Assembly: GCA_947846985.1 (NCBI GenBank)
Contig: CANTUZ010000002.1
Span: forward strand, 152,515,889 to 152,579,888
Length of the DNA stretch: 64,000 nt
Direction of reading: 5' to 3'
Origin: Fratercula arctica
Taxonomy: Eukaryota; Chordata; Aves; Charadriiformes; Alcidae
Below the pieces are notes generated by a model. It was given only the letters and a program-made list of their open reading frames with translations. It was not told the DNA's origin and ran no database searches. A program made the position numbers and the translations under genes. Shown here piece by piece: positions 11,692 to 24,348 of the stretch (within the stretch, counting starts at the first letter, position 1; every line of letters starts with the position of its first letter).

Positions 11692-14589
11692 GTAGTGAAA
11701 ATATAAAACATTCTGCACTGAGAAAAAAATAAGGTTTAGAAATACTTAAAGACTTATAATTTTAACATCAAGGTGCTTGCGTGAGTGTGTCGTTTATGTC
11801 AGCAAGTTTTGTATTGGTACAGGTTTATCCTTTAAAAGTGTTTGAGGAAAAAGCATTAACTCCACCGAACTGCAAACAGGAGGAGATGAATGTTGTGTCT
11901 TTAGGGTTTTATTTTCCTGTCTGCTGTTTTTCAGCAGTGTAGCATCTTCAGGATTACCCTGGTTCACACTTGGTGTGCATCAACTCAGCAGGACAAGTAG
12001 GAGGACAGAAATCACCCGGAGTGCCCTGGTCCAGGGCTTTGGGGCTCGAATGTACGAGAGTGGTTTCTGTGGCCTCATCAGCTGGTCTAACATCACTGGG
12101 ATCTCTCCCTGTAGTTTTGTGATTCTGCCTTGAAGAAATATCTAGAAACAGCATGCCATGTTTCTTAGGTAGATGCATGTATTCTTGACTTTACCCAGTG
12201 AGAACTTCTTTTGATTTCAATAGGATGCATCTAAAGGCAAAATTTGACACTTAAGTCTTCTCGTGCTTAGGTGCAGCAGCTGGAAATAATCTCATTTTCC
12301 TGAAATCAACCCAATTAATGAGTTGAGGATTAGCTCTAATTTGTGAAATGCTTGTTTTTCATAAGGAAAGGGTATTGGCTTTTTGCTGAAAGAGAACAGA
12401 GGAATGTATGGGTGTTTGTGCCTATGAGTGTATATATATGTGTATAACCATGTTTATTTGTATGGTTCTGTATTTCTGTTTAGAGTAAGATTATTTAATT
12501 AGCGTGTCCTGCTTATAGTGTATTTTCTGGTTTCTACCTTCTTTTGCAGTAGAGCTGAATGTGGTACTAGCAAACAAGTTTTGCCCTGACTCTAGTAGAC
12601 CAAACCCAGAACTTTTTCATGGATTTTGCAGAGTCTTTACGGACTTAGGATGTGGAACTGAGATCAAAGTTTGGCCAAAGTGCTTAGAGGATTTGCCTGA
12701 GAACTCACCATAAATTAACTTATATAAATAGTAAATAAATGGTAGTGGTTAAATAAATTTAACGTGGTGACAAATTTTAATTTGCGCCTGTGTTAAATTC
12801 TAGGACAACTGCACAATGTTTTGTGAGTGAAGAGAAAGCCATGTTTTGTTTCCCTAGTGTTTTCCTTCATTGAAACAGTCTAAGAAAATGTACCTAAAAC
12901 TAATCTAGCGTTATCTCTGGGAAGATTTAGAAAAATTTTTCTATTTCTTCTTTTGAAATGGATTTGTTCTGCTGAGAGAGTTACATGGTTCTGGAGCCCA
13001 AGTCATTTGTTGTTCTGTGGGTCTGATCCTGCAGACAACAGAAATCTCCAGCAGATGTCTGGGCTGTTGGGTTACTCCCTGCACCAGAGAGTTTGGGTCC
13101 TTTAAAATTGTCTCTAAACAGTTTATTAGCTTTGGAAAGTGGTAATAGTTTGTTTTTCATGGATTCATCTCATTTCAGTTGATGTAGTTGATTTTTAAGA
13201 AACCATAGTCGCAACAATGCTAAGTGTTGTAAACAAGCAGTGCTAAAGCGCTTGGGAATTTGACTCGTTCACAGGAAAATGTGAAATAGCACAATGACAT
13301 GAATCCAATCTAAAATACATTAATACCGATTTCTTGTGCATCTTTTGCTTAGATTGCTCTTTCTGCCATCAAAAGGTTTCTACTCTGAGGGTGCTGAAGT
13401 ATTTGGTATTTCATTCAGTTTTCTTTTGTACTGCTATTGTAACTTCAGAAGTGAACCTAGTTTCTATGAGTAGCAGGGAAACATGGGTAATACCAGAGCT
13501 GAAATTCTACTTATTGATTCTGATTTTGTCTCAGATGCAGTTCTGGGATAGCTCTAGAGAAAAAAGTAATTGCTGCAGAGTTTACATCAGCATACTTTAC
13601 GGCAGGATTTTATCCAGTAAGAGTAAATGATGTGACTTCAGCTATTTATTAAGATGTAAATGACTGATTTAAAAAAAATTGCACAATTATTATAAGTGAG
13701 ACCAATAATCGCTTTACAATTGAAAACAAAGCACAGTTGTTCCCATTTGTGTATATCTCGTTGCCACCCCAAGGCAGAGGCAGCCTGGGGCTGAGGCAGG
13801 CAGAGGAGCTGGTCAGAAAAACCACACAACATGCAGCAAGGAAGGAGCTGGGCCTCCCCTTGGCAACTTCTGGGCAGCTGCAAGAAGCATTTGAGTATAC
13901 TGACACCGTCACTGCTTTGGAGGAAGGTTTGGGTTTCTCTGTAAGCACTCAGGGAGTTGTGATCCCTCATTTTTCTGCCCTGTGCTATGGATTATCACCT
14001 GCACCATTGCTGAGGGAAAGGCAGGGGGAGAATCCCCCCGTGAGCTCCCTGGGGAGCATTTTACTCTCATCAGCCCTGTGCCTAACGACACAAGCTGGTC
14101 CTCATGTGTAAGCATGAAATGAACATCTGCTGGGGCTCTGGGGCGCTGACGTGTTTCACTGGTGGCGTTTGGCATCTTGGGGCTCTGTTGCTCAGTGTCG
14201 GAGATTGACCTCTCCTGGCTTGGTTGCCCATGTCCAAGCGTGGGGTTTGGATGCGTCAGTGCCTGCAGTTTGTCTCAAGCCAGCGCGTCCCCACCTCCCA
14301 TGGTAAAAGTTGCAGCACATGAAAAACTTGAGAATTCAGATTTAGAGCTCCGAGTATTGGGCTGTTGCTCAAGATAGCCTTAATTCATAGCAAGCCACGA
14401 GGTATGGATGCAAGTGTCACTTACAGGGAAAGGCAAAATCCAGCTTGAGGGTTGTATGACCTGTGGGTGTAGAAGTAGCCCCCAGTGTTAAGTCTGTAAA
14501 CACAGCGGGAAACCTCCTGCTGCTGGGTTTGTACCTAGATAAAGTCTGGTGGCTTATGAGGCCCAGAAAGTGCTCTCCACCGATAAAAA

Positions 14590-14611
14590 AAGCAAACAAA
14601 CAAACAAACAA
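14590..14611. repeat. Short (CAAA)n tract
   Basis: About five copies of the tetramer CAAA (AAAGCAAACAAACAAACAAA). Simple repeat. Confidence 0.85.
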
Positions 14612-16635
14612 ATCAATGATACTCTGAAGTATTTTGAGCAAGTACCTCCAGAACACTTTTTGCCTCAAGGATGCATAGAATGCAGCCTTCTTCCTCTTTC
14701 CTTGTTACATGCCTGGAATCCTTTTTCTTGGCATTTTCATGGGTCAGGGTGATGTACAGGCACTGGAGAACAAGCCTGTGCCTCCAGCAGGTGACCTGGG
14801 AAGTCTGGGGCAGCGAGGTCTTGCTTTCACTCTCTGCAGATGGAGAAAGCTGCCCTGGGAGAAAGGGCTCTCTTCCAGCCCTCTTTCCCCTGGGGAATGT
14901 AGGAAATCATCAGTGATCTGCTGTGACAACCAACCACCTGCTGCACATGCAGTGGCACTGGGATATGCCCTGTCAGCGGTGAAATTGCTGTTCTTTGAAT
15001 CAAGTCATTCCTCTTCTTCCTGACTCTTTGTTACTTCTTTATTGCTAATTTTTTTCATGTGATTGCCTTTTTATTGTTTATTACAGAGCTACTGTAAAAG
15101 CTCTGGGAGGTTGGCATTCAGGTCTTGCTCCTAAAGCTGCTAATGATATCACTGAATAACTTCACCTGATGAAAATGAGCTGCATGGACAGAAAAGGTGG
15201 CTGATGATGAGGTCTTTGGATGGGACTTGGAAAACATACATTGACTCCTGTGCGTAACACCAGCCTTGTCTGCACACGCCTCAGGGAAGTTTTGCTGAAT
15301 TGGTTCTGATGCAGCTTTTTCCTGCTTTCTGTTGTATTTTATGTTACTTGTACCAATATTTACTTCTGGCTTAAACTCTTTATTACAAACCCATCAAATA
15401 AATACCTTCAGTGGGGACCAGACCTGTAGGCATCGCTATTCCGGCAGAAAGCTTGCTACTCACAGGACACAACTCAGCCCTTTTTATCCTCAAAGGATGC
15501 CTGTAATGATCCGACAGGGCTTCGAAGAGGCACCATCAGGTGGCATTTGAGGACCAAAGCAATGGTGGCACAGACAGGCTTTGCGATGTCACTTGCTCCT
15601 CCATCAGGACAGAGTGATGGGTAATCTCACTTAGGAGTGAGGAGATTTGCTGACTCCAACCATAAGCAGGCAAGAACTTACACTGCTGTCTCCCCTTCAC
15701 CGACCCAGAGAAATGCGGACATCAAGCTACTTGTGTAATGCCCTGAGGCAGAGCTAAACTGATCATTTTCATAAAAAGATGAGCTGTGCTCCATGTGGGG
15801 GTCCAATGCAAGGGCAGGGAAACCCTTACATTTAGGCTTCTCAAGTAAAATCCCCCGGATTTTACAAAAGTATCTTTTTTTTCTTTCCCCCCCTCAAAAC
15901 ACTCTACGCAATCTCTCTGTATTTAAAATCTCTCTCTGTCTCATTAAGAAAGTTTGATATATCTTTTTTTTCACACCATCTTGCTCAGGCTTGCCACATG
16001 AGGGTGAGATTAATCTGGACAAATGTAGATGTCTCAAGTGTCTAGACTCCCTTCCCAGCCGATGGGGAGAAATGAACCCTTCTGGTGCCTGATTCATTTG
16101 GATGCATTTCTGATGTCTACTTGATATGGATTACCTGGGATGACTGGCTGGGATGTAGCAGCCTACCTTTAGATGTCTGAAGTTAGGTAAGATAAGTCTG
16201 TCACTAGTGTCTAGATGTGTGGCCACAGATCATGCTCAAAAACCCACCATACTGTGACTTTAATGGGGCATTTATGTCTTTTTCCTCTCATGCTTTCTGG
16301 TGGAAATGCTGGCCAGGTGGCTGAGCTGGATCCAGCTGGTGTAAGTGGGGAAACTGTCAGAGGGACAGCCAACCGAGCATCTAGCCTAAATTTCTTTTCC
16401 AATGTTGATCCATATTTCTGACTTTATTTACGTGTAAGTCACTCTGGGAATCTTGTTTCCTGGGATTGTGTTCTTTTTTTAAGCTGTACTTCTGCAAAGA
16501 TCAAAATTGAAGTGAAGCGTATTTTTTCTGCTAGCTCTTTACTCTTGCTGCCTTCCGAGGAGATGAGGTGGATTTTCTGGGCGTTTTATAGAATTTCTGC
16601 AGTACACAATCTTTTCAGTGACAATGAATATCTTA

Positions 16636-16707
16636 ATTTTTTTTTTTGTTTTTGTTTCGTTTTGTTTTGTTTTGTTTTGTTTTGTTTTGTTTTGTTTTGT
16701 TTTGTTT
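16636..16707. repeat. (TTTTG)n microsatellite after a T-run
   Basis: A T-run passes into about nine perfect copies of the pentamer GTTTT (16659-16705). The ORFs full of repeated Phe/Cys or Asn/Lys residues across this spot are artefacts of the repeat. Confidence 0.97.
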
Positions 16708-17995
16708 CTGGCTGTGCAAGCCATGCAAAAAGCCTGGAAGAACCGTTATCCAACTTGCACACGCAGACTGAGGCTGAGACACGATGCAGTGACTCTGGGC
16801 TTCTATACTCTTAGAAAACAGGAGATAATTTGATTTAATTTAGCCTGCAACAACAGACACTTGTGTTAAGCGAAATTACTTGGCATTTCCTGCAGCTAAT
16901 GGTCTATACTGATACAAGGCAATACAACTGTGTCTGAACCCTCTTCTCGTCGGCTGTGTCTCTTCCAAGCTGTAGCTCAGGGCTTTGGCTAACTCTAAAA
17001 CGATGGGTTTAGCCAGCACTCTCAGAAATGCTGCCCTGGTAGAAGTGGCCAAAAAAGGCACGTCCCTTACAATGGACTCCACAGGTGGAAAACTATCAGG
17101 CTTTGGTGTGTCCCTGCTGAAGGCAAAGGGGTCCAAAATCTGCTGTGCATTGTGGCTTCCTCCAAGACAGAGATGTTTTGGGATGGTGTGGTCTCTCCGC
17201 CAAGAGCAAATGGCTGTATTGCCTCTCCCAGAGTGTCTCATATTGCTCCAGCTCATGCTTGTTTGTACTGGGGATTTGTTGGTGGCAGGGAATTATGGAA
17301 GATAAAAAAGAGACTTGCTATAATGCACTACTTGTGACAAAAATAAGTAATCCTTTATAAAGCCAAAATGAGCTTTCACTTCTCACTTTTTTTTCACATG
17401 CTTTAACTATGTCCCAAATAATCCTGCCTTTTAGGCAAGCAGATAGGAACTACAAGCTATGACTTATAGCCTAGCCTCCATTGGACTATTAACTGCTCTG
17501 TTCCTTGATTTTGCCACCTTTAAAAATGAGTCTATGCTTGCCCTTGCAAAGCGCTCTGAAATCCTCAGAAGAAAGCGTTTCTAGTTATTATCAGGTAGAT
17601 ATTTCTGCTGCATTACCAAGAAATAAACAAAAGGCAGCATCTTCTGAAAAGGGCTTATCACAGTAGAAAGGCAACAGGATGCTGGGTGGGATTATTCTGA
17701 TTAATTTTAGGTATTATATAGGATCCAGACTGCTTGGTGTCATTGAGGGAAGGATTCTTCCTGAAAACAATTCACATAATACCAGATAAGCCTTTGCTGT
17801 CAAACGCTGCCTGGAAGATCCTGTCTGCTAGGGGGGACCCTGCCTGCTAATAGGCAGCGGGACCCTCCCTTCCTCAACCCCAGCAATGGTGAACATAGCG
17901 GGGGACTTTTCTTTCAAGTTTGGGGCAATAGTCCTATTCACCACAGCTCAGCAGCTCTGTTAGGGGCTGTAGCACAGGCACAAATCACTTGTGCT

Positions 17996-18946
17996 ATGGA
18001 AAACTGCTTCAGCGATGTATTGCTTTCCTTCCTCGGTAATATGAACACCCTCAGCAAGTTTGCAGAAGACACTAAGCTGATTGGTGCAGTTGATTCACTA
18101 GAGGGATGGGATGCCATCCAGGGGGACCCCAACAGGCTTGAGGAATGGGCCCATGTGAACCTCGTGAAGTTCAACAAGGCCAAGTGCAAAGTTCTGCACC
18201 TGGGTTGGGACAATCCACAGTATCAATACAGGCTGGGAGATGAGGGGATTGAGATCAGCCCCTCGGAGAAAGACTTAGGGATGCTGGTGGATGAAAAATT
18301 GGACATGAGCCGGTGATGTGTGCTTGCAGTCCAGAAAGCAAATCGTGTCCTGGGCTGCATCAAAAGAAGTGTGTCCATCAGGTGATTTTTCCCCTCTACT
18401 GTGCTGTCATGAGACCCCACCTGGAGTCCCCTGCCACAACTGCATCCAGCTCTGGGGTCCCCACCACCAGAAAAACAGGGACCTGTTGGAATGGGTCCAG
18501 AGTAAGGTCAGAAGAATGATCAGAGCGATGGAACACCTCTCCTATGAAGAAAAGTTGAGAGAGTTGGGGTCATTCAGCCAGAAGAGAAGGCTTCAGGGAG
18601 ACCTTATTGTGGCCTTTCAATACATAAGGGGCACTTATAAGAAAGACGAAGACTTTTTACCAGGACCTGTAGTGACAGGACAAGGGGAAACGCTCTTAAG
18701 ACATGAAAGAGGTTGAACATAAGGAAGAAATTTTTTATGATGTGGGTGGTGAGACACTGGAACAGGCTGCCCAGGGAAGTTGTGGATGCCCCATCATTTG
18801 AAGTGTTCAAGGCCAGGTTGGATGGAGCTTTGAGCAGCCTGATCTAGTGAAGGATATCCCTGCCCATGGCAGGGGGGTTGGGCTAGATGATTTTCAAAGG
18901 TCCCTTCCAATTCAAACCAATCTATGGTTTTGTTATTCTATGAAAA
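17996..18946 (+). mobile_element. CR1 LINE, ~950-bp 3' part with broken pol ORF
   Basis: The longest CR1 copy in the window, plus sense. The first frame (17996-18316) codes NTLSKFAEDTKLIGAVDS and HVNLVKFNKAKCKVLHLG, the C-terminal reverse-transcriptase region of CR1 ORF2, and stops at TGA 18314-18316. The frame resumes shifted from 18318 with EHLSYEEKLRELGSFSQKRR and GDLIVAFQYIRGTYKKDE. The 3' end carries CTGCCCATGGCAGGGGGGTT, CCTTCCAATTCAAACC and TTATTCTATG. The coding part is inactivated by stops and a frameshift. Confidence 0.95.
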
Positions 18947-21900
18947 AAAGATTAATTATTTCCCTGTATGTTTATACAGAAGAGGGGATATTAGTCATTC
19001 CTCCAACAATCTTTCTTCATATAATAATCTGTATCTTATTTCATGTTTGTTCTTTTTTTTCTTCTTTATTAAATAGTTCCAGTAAAATATGAATGAAATT
19101 TGAAGCACAAGGCTTGCAGACCTGATCCTTCACAAGGCAGTTCATTCCAAATTTTTATTTGGAGACAAGCTCCTTGCCAGACTACACAGACAGCTATTTT
19201 TGACCAGCCATTTCCATCTCTGATACTAACAATGCTTGCAGCAATTGCTGGAGCTTGGCTGCTTCCAAGCGCCTTGAGAAATACTGAAGTAACCAAAAGT
19301 GCTGAGTTCAACCAAATGTGCTTATTGTTGACAAAGTGTGAATCATACCCCAGAACAGCAAACTCCTTTGAGTTGCACCCTGTAAAGGCAGGATGGTCTC
19401 AGGGACATTGATGAGAAGCAAATATTCAGACATAAAGATGTTTATTTTAGGCACTAGTAGTGCTCTAGTCATTATGTACAGCCTTTGCTTGAACAGCTTC
19501 CCTCGAACTCCAGAAAAATAAAGGAGTAATATTGATGAATGATGATATATTGGTGGCTATGATAAAAGTGGAGAGAGGAGATCTGCAAGATACAGCTGAC
19601 TTTGAATGAAAGGATGATTTTGTGGAAAATCTGGTTGTGGAAAATCTTTTTACAAGTTTGGATTTTCTGGTAGCAGATGGAAAGTGAATTGCTGCAATAC
19701 CAGTGGAGACTGATTTCCCATCCACTTTAAAGGGGTTTGGCAGCATCAGCATGAAGCATGTGTACTTGTGGCTGGCGTTTGCTACCTCCTTGATCAGCAC
19801 CTCCAGGGGGTCACCTAGTGCTGAGTGGCAGCAGCCCAGTGTCCTGCTTGGAGTCCTTGGAAGCTCCCTGGGATTTGGCTGGGGCAGTAATGCTCCTAAC
19901 TAATGGTCTACAAACAATCGTTCAAGGTGATGTTATTTTTTTTCTCTCTCTCATGATTAGTTCAGGACAGGAGAAGGAAGGAGTTTATTTGACCTGGCAG
20001 GGTACAAGCTATCCAGAGTGAAAATCAAATCACCCTGCAATGGTTGCTGTCTGAACTTGGACACAATGACTGTACCAGCTATTTCATAAAATGCTCAGTT
20101 TAAACTCAGTATCTGTAGAAAAGCTGAAGGCAGCATCTGCTCTTCTGACGTTCAGAAGATATAAGTCTGTTATGAAGATAATCCTCTGAAGTCATACTGA
20201 AGATTTATTTGAAAGTTTTTCAGAAGAGGAGGTTATTCTGGAATATATGGCTGCTAAGCTCTAGCATTTCACAGCCCCACTGAGCCAGAAATAAATGAAT
20301 TCTTATCACTTTAGAGAATTGGGGTATTCATCCTGTTTCGAGAAATGTCAGAAACACCTGCTGCTAGCCCCTTCATCTAGAAGCATTTTTTACATTGGTC
20401 AACAACAGTCTTGTGACTTATTCAGGCTGGGCCTGAAATAGGCACAATAAGAACAGAATTATGGTGGAATGATAGATTTAAAAAGGAAAGAGATCCAATG
20501 TTGGTGAAGTAAGATCACAGGGACATAGGAAGTGAAAAGTTGCTGTCAGCACATGGGCAATGCAAAAATCATGACTTTAATCTTATACATACGCAGCTGT
20601 AAATAGACAATTATATTATGTGCTCAAAAATTGGCAGTAGATTGTGGTAAATCTCTGGGAGGGTAACCTACATCCCTTATTCTCCACATTTGTCCATAAG
20701 GGTCCTTGCTACAACCTTTCTCAGTCTAAAATACAAAATAATAATTAAAAAAAAAGGCTGTCTGACAGACAGAGTGACTTCTGAGCTGCTTTGTGCTCAG
20801 ACACCTTTTTGTTTATGGAAACCAACCTGCTTGGCCTCCTGAACCGTCTTTAAACTTCATGTCTACTTGGTAGAAAATCTCATTGTGTATGCAATGAGCT
20901 CAGATGCCGAGTACTTCCTACAGCAAATAGTCTGGTTTTGTTCCTATGCCAGAAAGGATTCATTTGGGATTAATACTTCCCTGCTGAACAGCCAACCATT
21001 ACGTTCCAGTGCAAACAACGTGCTGATAAAACAGAAGCATCTTTGCAAATGTCACTGCTTAATTGGCATTCACAGAATATTTCTCGTCATCACTGGAGAG
21101 TGATGAACTCGTCAGCAGTTTGGGAGTTGTATTGGTGGGATGTGGGTTTGGGCCATGAGTCCTGACAGCTGGACGCTGTACCCTGCACTGAGCAGAAGGC
21201 AGAGCATTGTGTCCTGATCAGAGCACGGGAGAGCCATGGCTCTGCCTTTGAGACCAATGGTGTTTGGTAAAAATAGGGCAGCCTTAAGGATGTTTCATAT
21301 CCACAGGCCAGGCAGCCTTCAATGACTGGGAACGTGTGTATGGGGAAGGGAGGGAGAGGAGCTAAGTCCTGTGGCTTAATTCGTACCTTAACAAGAGACT
21401 AACTTCTGACTTGGGGCTGGTCCTACAACAATGCCCAAACCTTACATCTTACTGTGCGCTAAGTCTACCCAGACGGGAGTTATTATTCCTCTCCCCTTCT
21501 AGCTCCACAGTAACTTACTGACAAATCTTGCCAACAGTCTTCAGAAAGTCGAAGTTTAAGTATGTTCAGCGTACTGTAAAATAACAAGCCCCTTGGGGAG
21601 AAGTAGGATGCACAGCTGAGCTGCAAAACACAGGCTTGTACACTGAGCCCTGGCACCGACTGTGAAGGGTTGAACCACTGACTGTGAGAAATGGCTCAAT
21701 GAAGGATACTTGTCTGCCTGACTTCATGGGAACAAAGCTTGGTCCTGTCCAGGACGGAGACCCAGGGTTGTTCTTACACCCACAGGGCGCCAAGTGAGGT
21801 ATCGGCACTGACTATGGGCTGATTATGGACCTTTCCTGGCTGACCTGGCAATGAGGCTTCTCTCTGACCCGAGGCTTCTCTCTGACCCAAGGCTGTCACT

Positions 21901-22912
21901 GATGCTTTGTTATTTCTGTAGATACAGGAGGTTTGTAGGACATTGCAAAAGTAGAAACAAAGGCACTAGCAGGGGGCTGAGCCACTTTGTGCTGCCTGAG
22001 CCATGCTGCAGCACCCGTGGTAGGACCAGGTAGGTGGGAGGGGAAGCTGGGACACAGAGACCTGCCAGCAGCTGCTCTGCTGCCTTGAGGCAAAGCTGGG
22101 ATTACAGTTCAGGGCCCCCTCTGCACTTCAGTATGTTTTTCTCTTCCTAAAATAAAAATTTCTAGTAAAGCAAGTGCAAAAATATTGAGTTAGAGATGAT
22201 ATCACAAAGCTGAGGTCCCCCTAGGTGGGGCACTGACTGTAATTCTTCACTTCCACAAAGCATTTATTTTGTTTTTCAAGTTTGAAACCCTTTCCTTCAC
22301 ACCAAAGCACCCATCAGTTCAATATTCAGTTAGAAGTGCACTCACTGAGGATAACCCAGTAGCGTTGCCCCGCACCAGCCAGGACTCGCAGCGGTTGGCA
22401 GGTTCTGGCTCTCCATCCCTCGCTGACCGCCCTGCAAGAGGCTCGCCAAAGCTGCAGGAAGCATCGGGAAAATGCTCCTGCTACAATCCAGTACAGAGAC
22501 TTCCATATCTGCGCTTCTCTTGGCCCATGATCAGCTCTGCAGCATCACTTGTAAAAGTCAAATCCTGCTTTTTGTACTAGGCTCTACCAAACCTCTTTAC
22601 TTATTTTCAGCTGGATCATTAGCTAGATACCTCTGCGTAGTATTTAACACATGGATTCTTCCCTTAAAAATTACAGTAATCCCATTTCTAGGGCCACCCA
22701 TTCACTGAGATAACACACCAATTTATACCTGCTGAGGAGAAACAAAGCAAAGAACCAAAACACTCCCTCTCAAATAAGGTTGTTCCAACACTTTGAGGAC
22801 TTCCCAGCAGCAGACGATTTGAGGTTCACGTTCTCTGACATACCACAAAATAAATTAACTCCTGTTTATAACTGCTCACATTGGGCAACAACGTGCCAAG
22901 TTTGGGGCCATT
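18947..22912. other. Intergenic, nothing assigned apart from 18-bp duplication
   Basis: No recognisable gene or transposon apart from the tandem 18-mer at 21853. Confidence 0.6.
21853..21888 (+). repeat. Exact 18-bp tandem duplication
   Basis: GAGGCTTCTCTCTGACCC occurs twice, back to back (21853-21870 and 21871-21888), with a third partial, diverged unit starting AAGGCTGTC. Origin unknown; likely replication slippage. Confidence 0.95.
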
Positions 22913-23090
22913 TAGAATCATAGAATGGTTTGGGTTGGAAGGGACCCTTCAAGGCCATCTAGTCCATCCCCCCTGCAATGAGCAGGGACATCTTCCACTA
23001 GATCAGGTTGCTCAGAGCCCCGTCTAACCTGACCTTGAATATTTCCAGGGATGGGGCATCCTCTCTGGGCAACCTGGGCCAGTGTCTCAG
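22913..23090 (-). mobile_element. CR1 LINE, 3' end, antisense
   Basis: Begins AGAATCATAGAATGGTTTGG then GTTGGAAGGGACCCTTCAAG, continues CATCTTCCACTAGATCAGGT and TGGGGCATCCTCTCTGGGCA. This is the reverse complement of the avian CR1 3' end, truncated at its own 5' side near 23090. Confidence 0.94.
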
Positions 23091-24261
23091 TTCAGATCCC
23101 ACAGAGCAAAAGGCACCGGGTCCCTCAGGGTTTCAAAGGTGATTGAGAACAATATTCTGTACCCATCAGAGAAGCCCAAAGCAAAACATGTGGATTGCTA
23201 AGTGCCTATGGTGGTTGCGAGGAACTATTTTGTTCAAGCCTTAGAGGCACTGATCCATCTCTGTAAACGCTGTGGTTTCAATCAGAGCACTTCTCAAACA
23301 ACCCTTAAATCTCCTGATGCTCTTCCCATGGGACAGGTAAATGTTTTAAATCCTTTAACTGAACAGACCACCCAAAACTATGGAAGTTTATGGATGTGGC
23401 AGGAGTGAGGCTGTAAACAGACTATATCTTGATTTCCTTCTTATCTCTTCCCCTTCACTGTAGACCTGGCTTAGCCCAGGACTGGTCTATTTGTTTATGA
23501 GAGAAGAGGGGCTGAGTCACTGTTTTAATGTATTGACTATTGAAAACCTCCCCTTATGTAAACTTTCTATTTCTTTACACTCCTAAATGTCCTTTGACTT
23601 GGTGCTGGGCAGAGCCCCCACCTTGGTTTATCAGGCCGCTCAGAGAAACACCCCCTTTGTAAATACAAGGGAATTTTCTCTTTGGCCTCAGATTCATAAA
23701 ATGAAACCCCAGCATGATCTGTTGGGCTGTTTCCGTGGCACAGAGCAGTTCATCGGGCAGAGGGATCCCTGCCCTGCGCCGCCTTGCACAGCCAGCACGA
23801 AGGCATCGGTGCTGTGGCCGGTGGGTGATGCTCACAGCCCGGCCCGGGGGGCAGTTTCTGCTGGATGGCAACGGGAGATGCAAAGCCCAGCCAGCCTCTC
23901 AGCACGGTGGGAAAAAATAAATGAGTTCAACAAATACTACTGGGGATGGATTTACTAGGGGAGGGCAGGAAAGAGGCAAGGCTTAGGGAAACATCACCCC
24001 CCAGGCAGCGATTTGTGAGATGTTTTGTGATCTGTGAGGGACGGGTGGTGGAGGCAGGGTGTCAAGAACCAGACACCTTTATTTTACACCATTTTCAATA
24101 GGACGCTGTCAACAACCTGCTGAAGAAAGTTTCAGTTTTGGCTACCACCTCCCTGAAGTCTGTTATCCCAAGCCTGGATACCTCAGGGAGCATTTACTGT
24201 GTGCCACAGCAATAGGCAGAATTATTTTGGTGATATTTTTCACTGCCCTTGATACAATGGC

Positions 24262-24348
24262 AGTTAGAGGCCAGGACCCCACTGTGTTTGGGCCGGGATA
24301 TGTGCACAGAGGCAGTCTCTGTCCTGAAGAGCTATTAGTTTTACTAGC
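24262..24348. repeat. Possible ancient amniote SINE relic
   Basis: The stretch GGCCAGGACCCCACTGTGTT ... ATATGTGCACAGAGGCAGTC ... CTGTCCTGAAGAGCT resembles a motif series shared by old amniote SINE/MIR-like relics ('cccattgtgctaggtgctg', 'agtccctgccc.aagagctt'). The resemblance is from memory and weak. It could be chance. Confidence 0.3.

Larger units (their letters stand above)
10922..17995. other. Intergenic, low-complexity tracts only
   Basis: Contains the T-rich tract at 11647, CAAA repeat at 14590 and TTTTG repeat at 16636. Two phrases, CCCATTGATTTCATTGGG (11019-11036) and TTGATTTCAATAGGA (12211-12225), look like fragments of old amniote interspersed repeats but are too short to classify. 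Frames on both strands at 16876-17305 match no known protein. Confidence 0.55.

Noticed and set aside
16876..17305. Overlapping long frames on both strands (126 and 106 codons)
   Set aside because: Both strands are open, no recognised motif, no convincing splice sites; probably a local lack of stop triplets.
23587..23958. GC-rich ORF as an exon or CpG island
   Set aside because: Too short for a CpG island and no protein family match.
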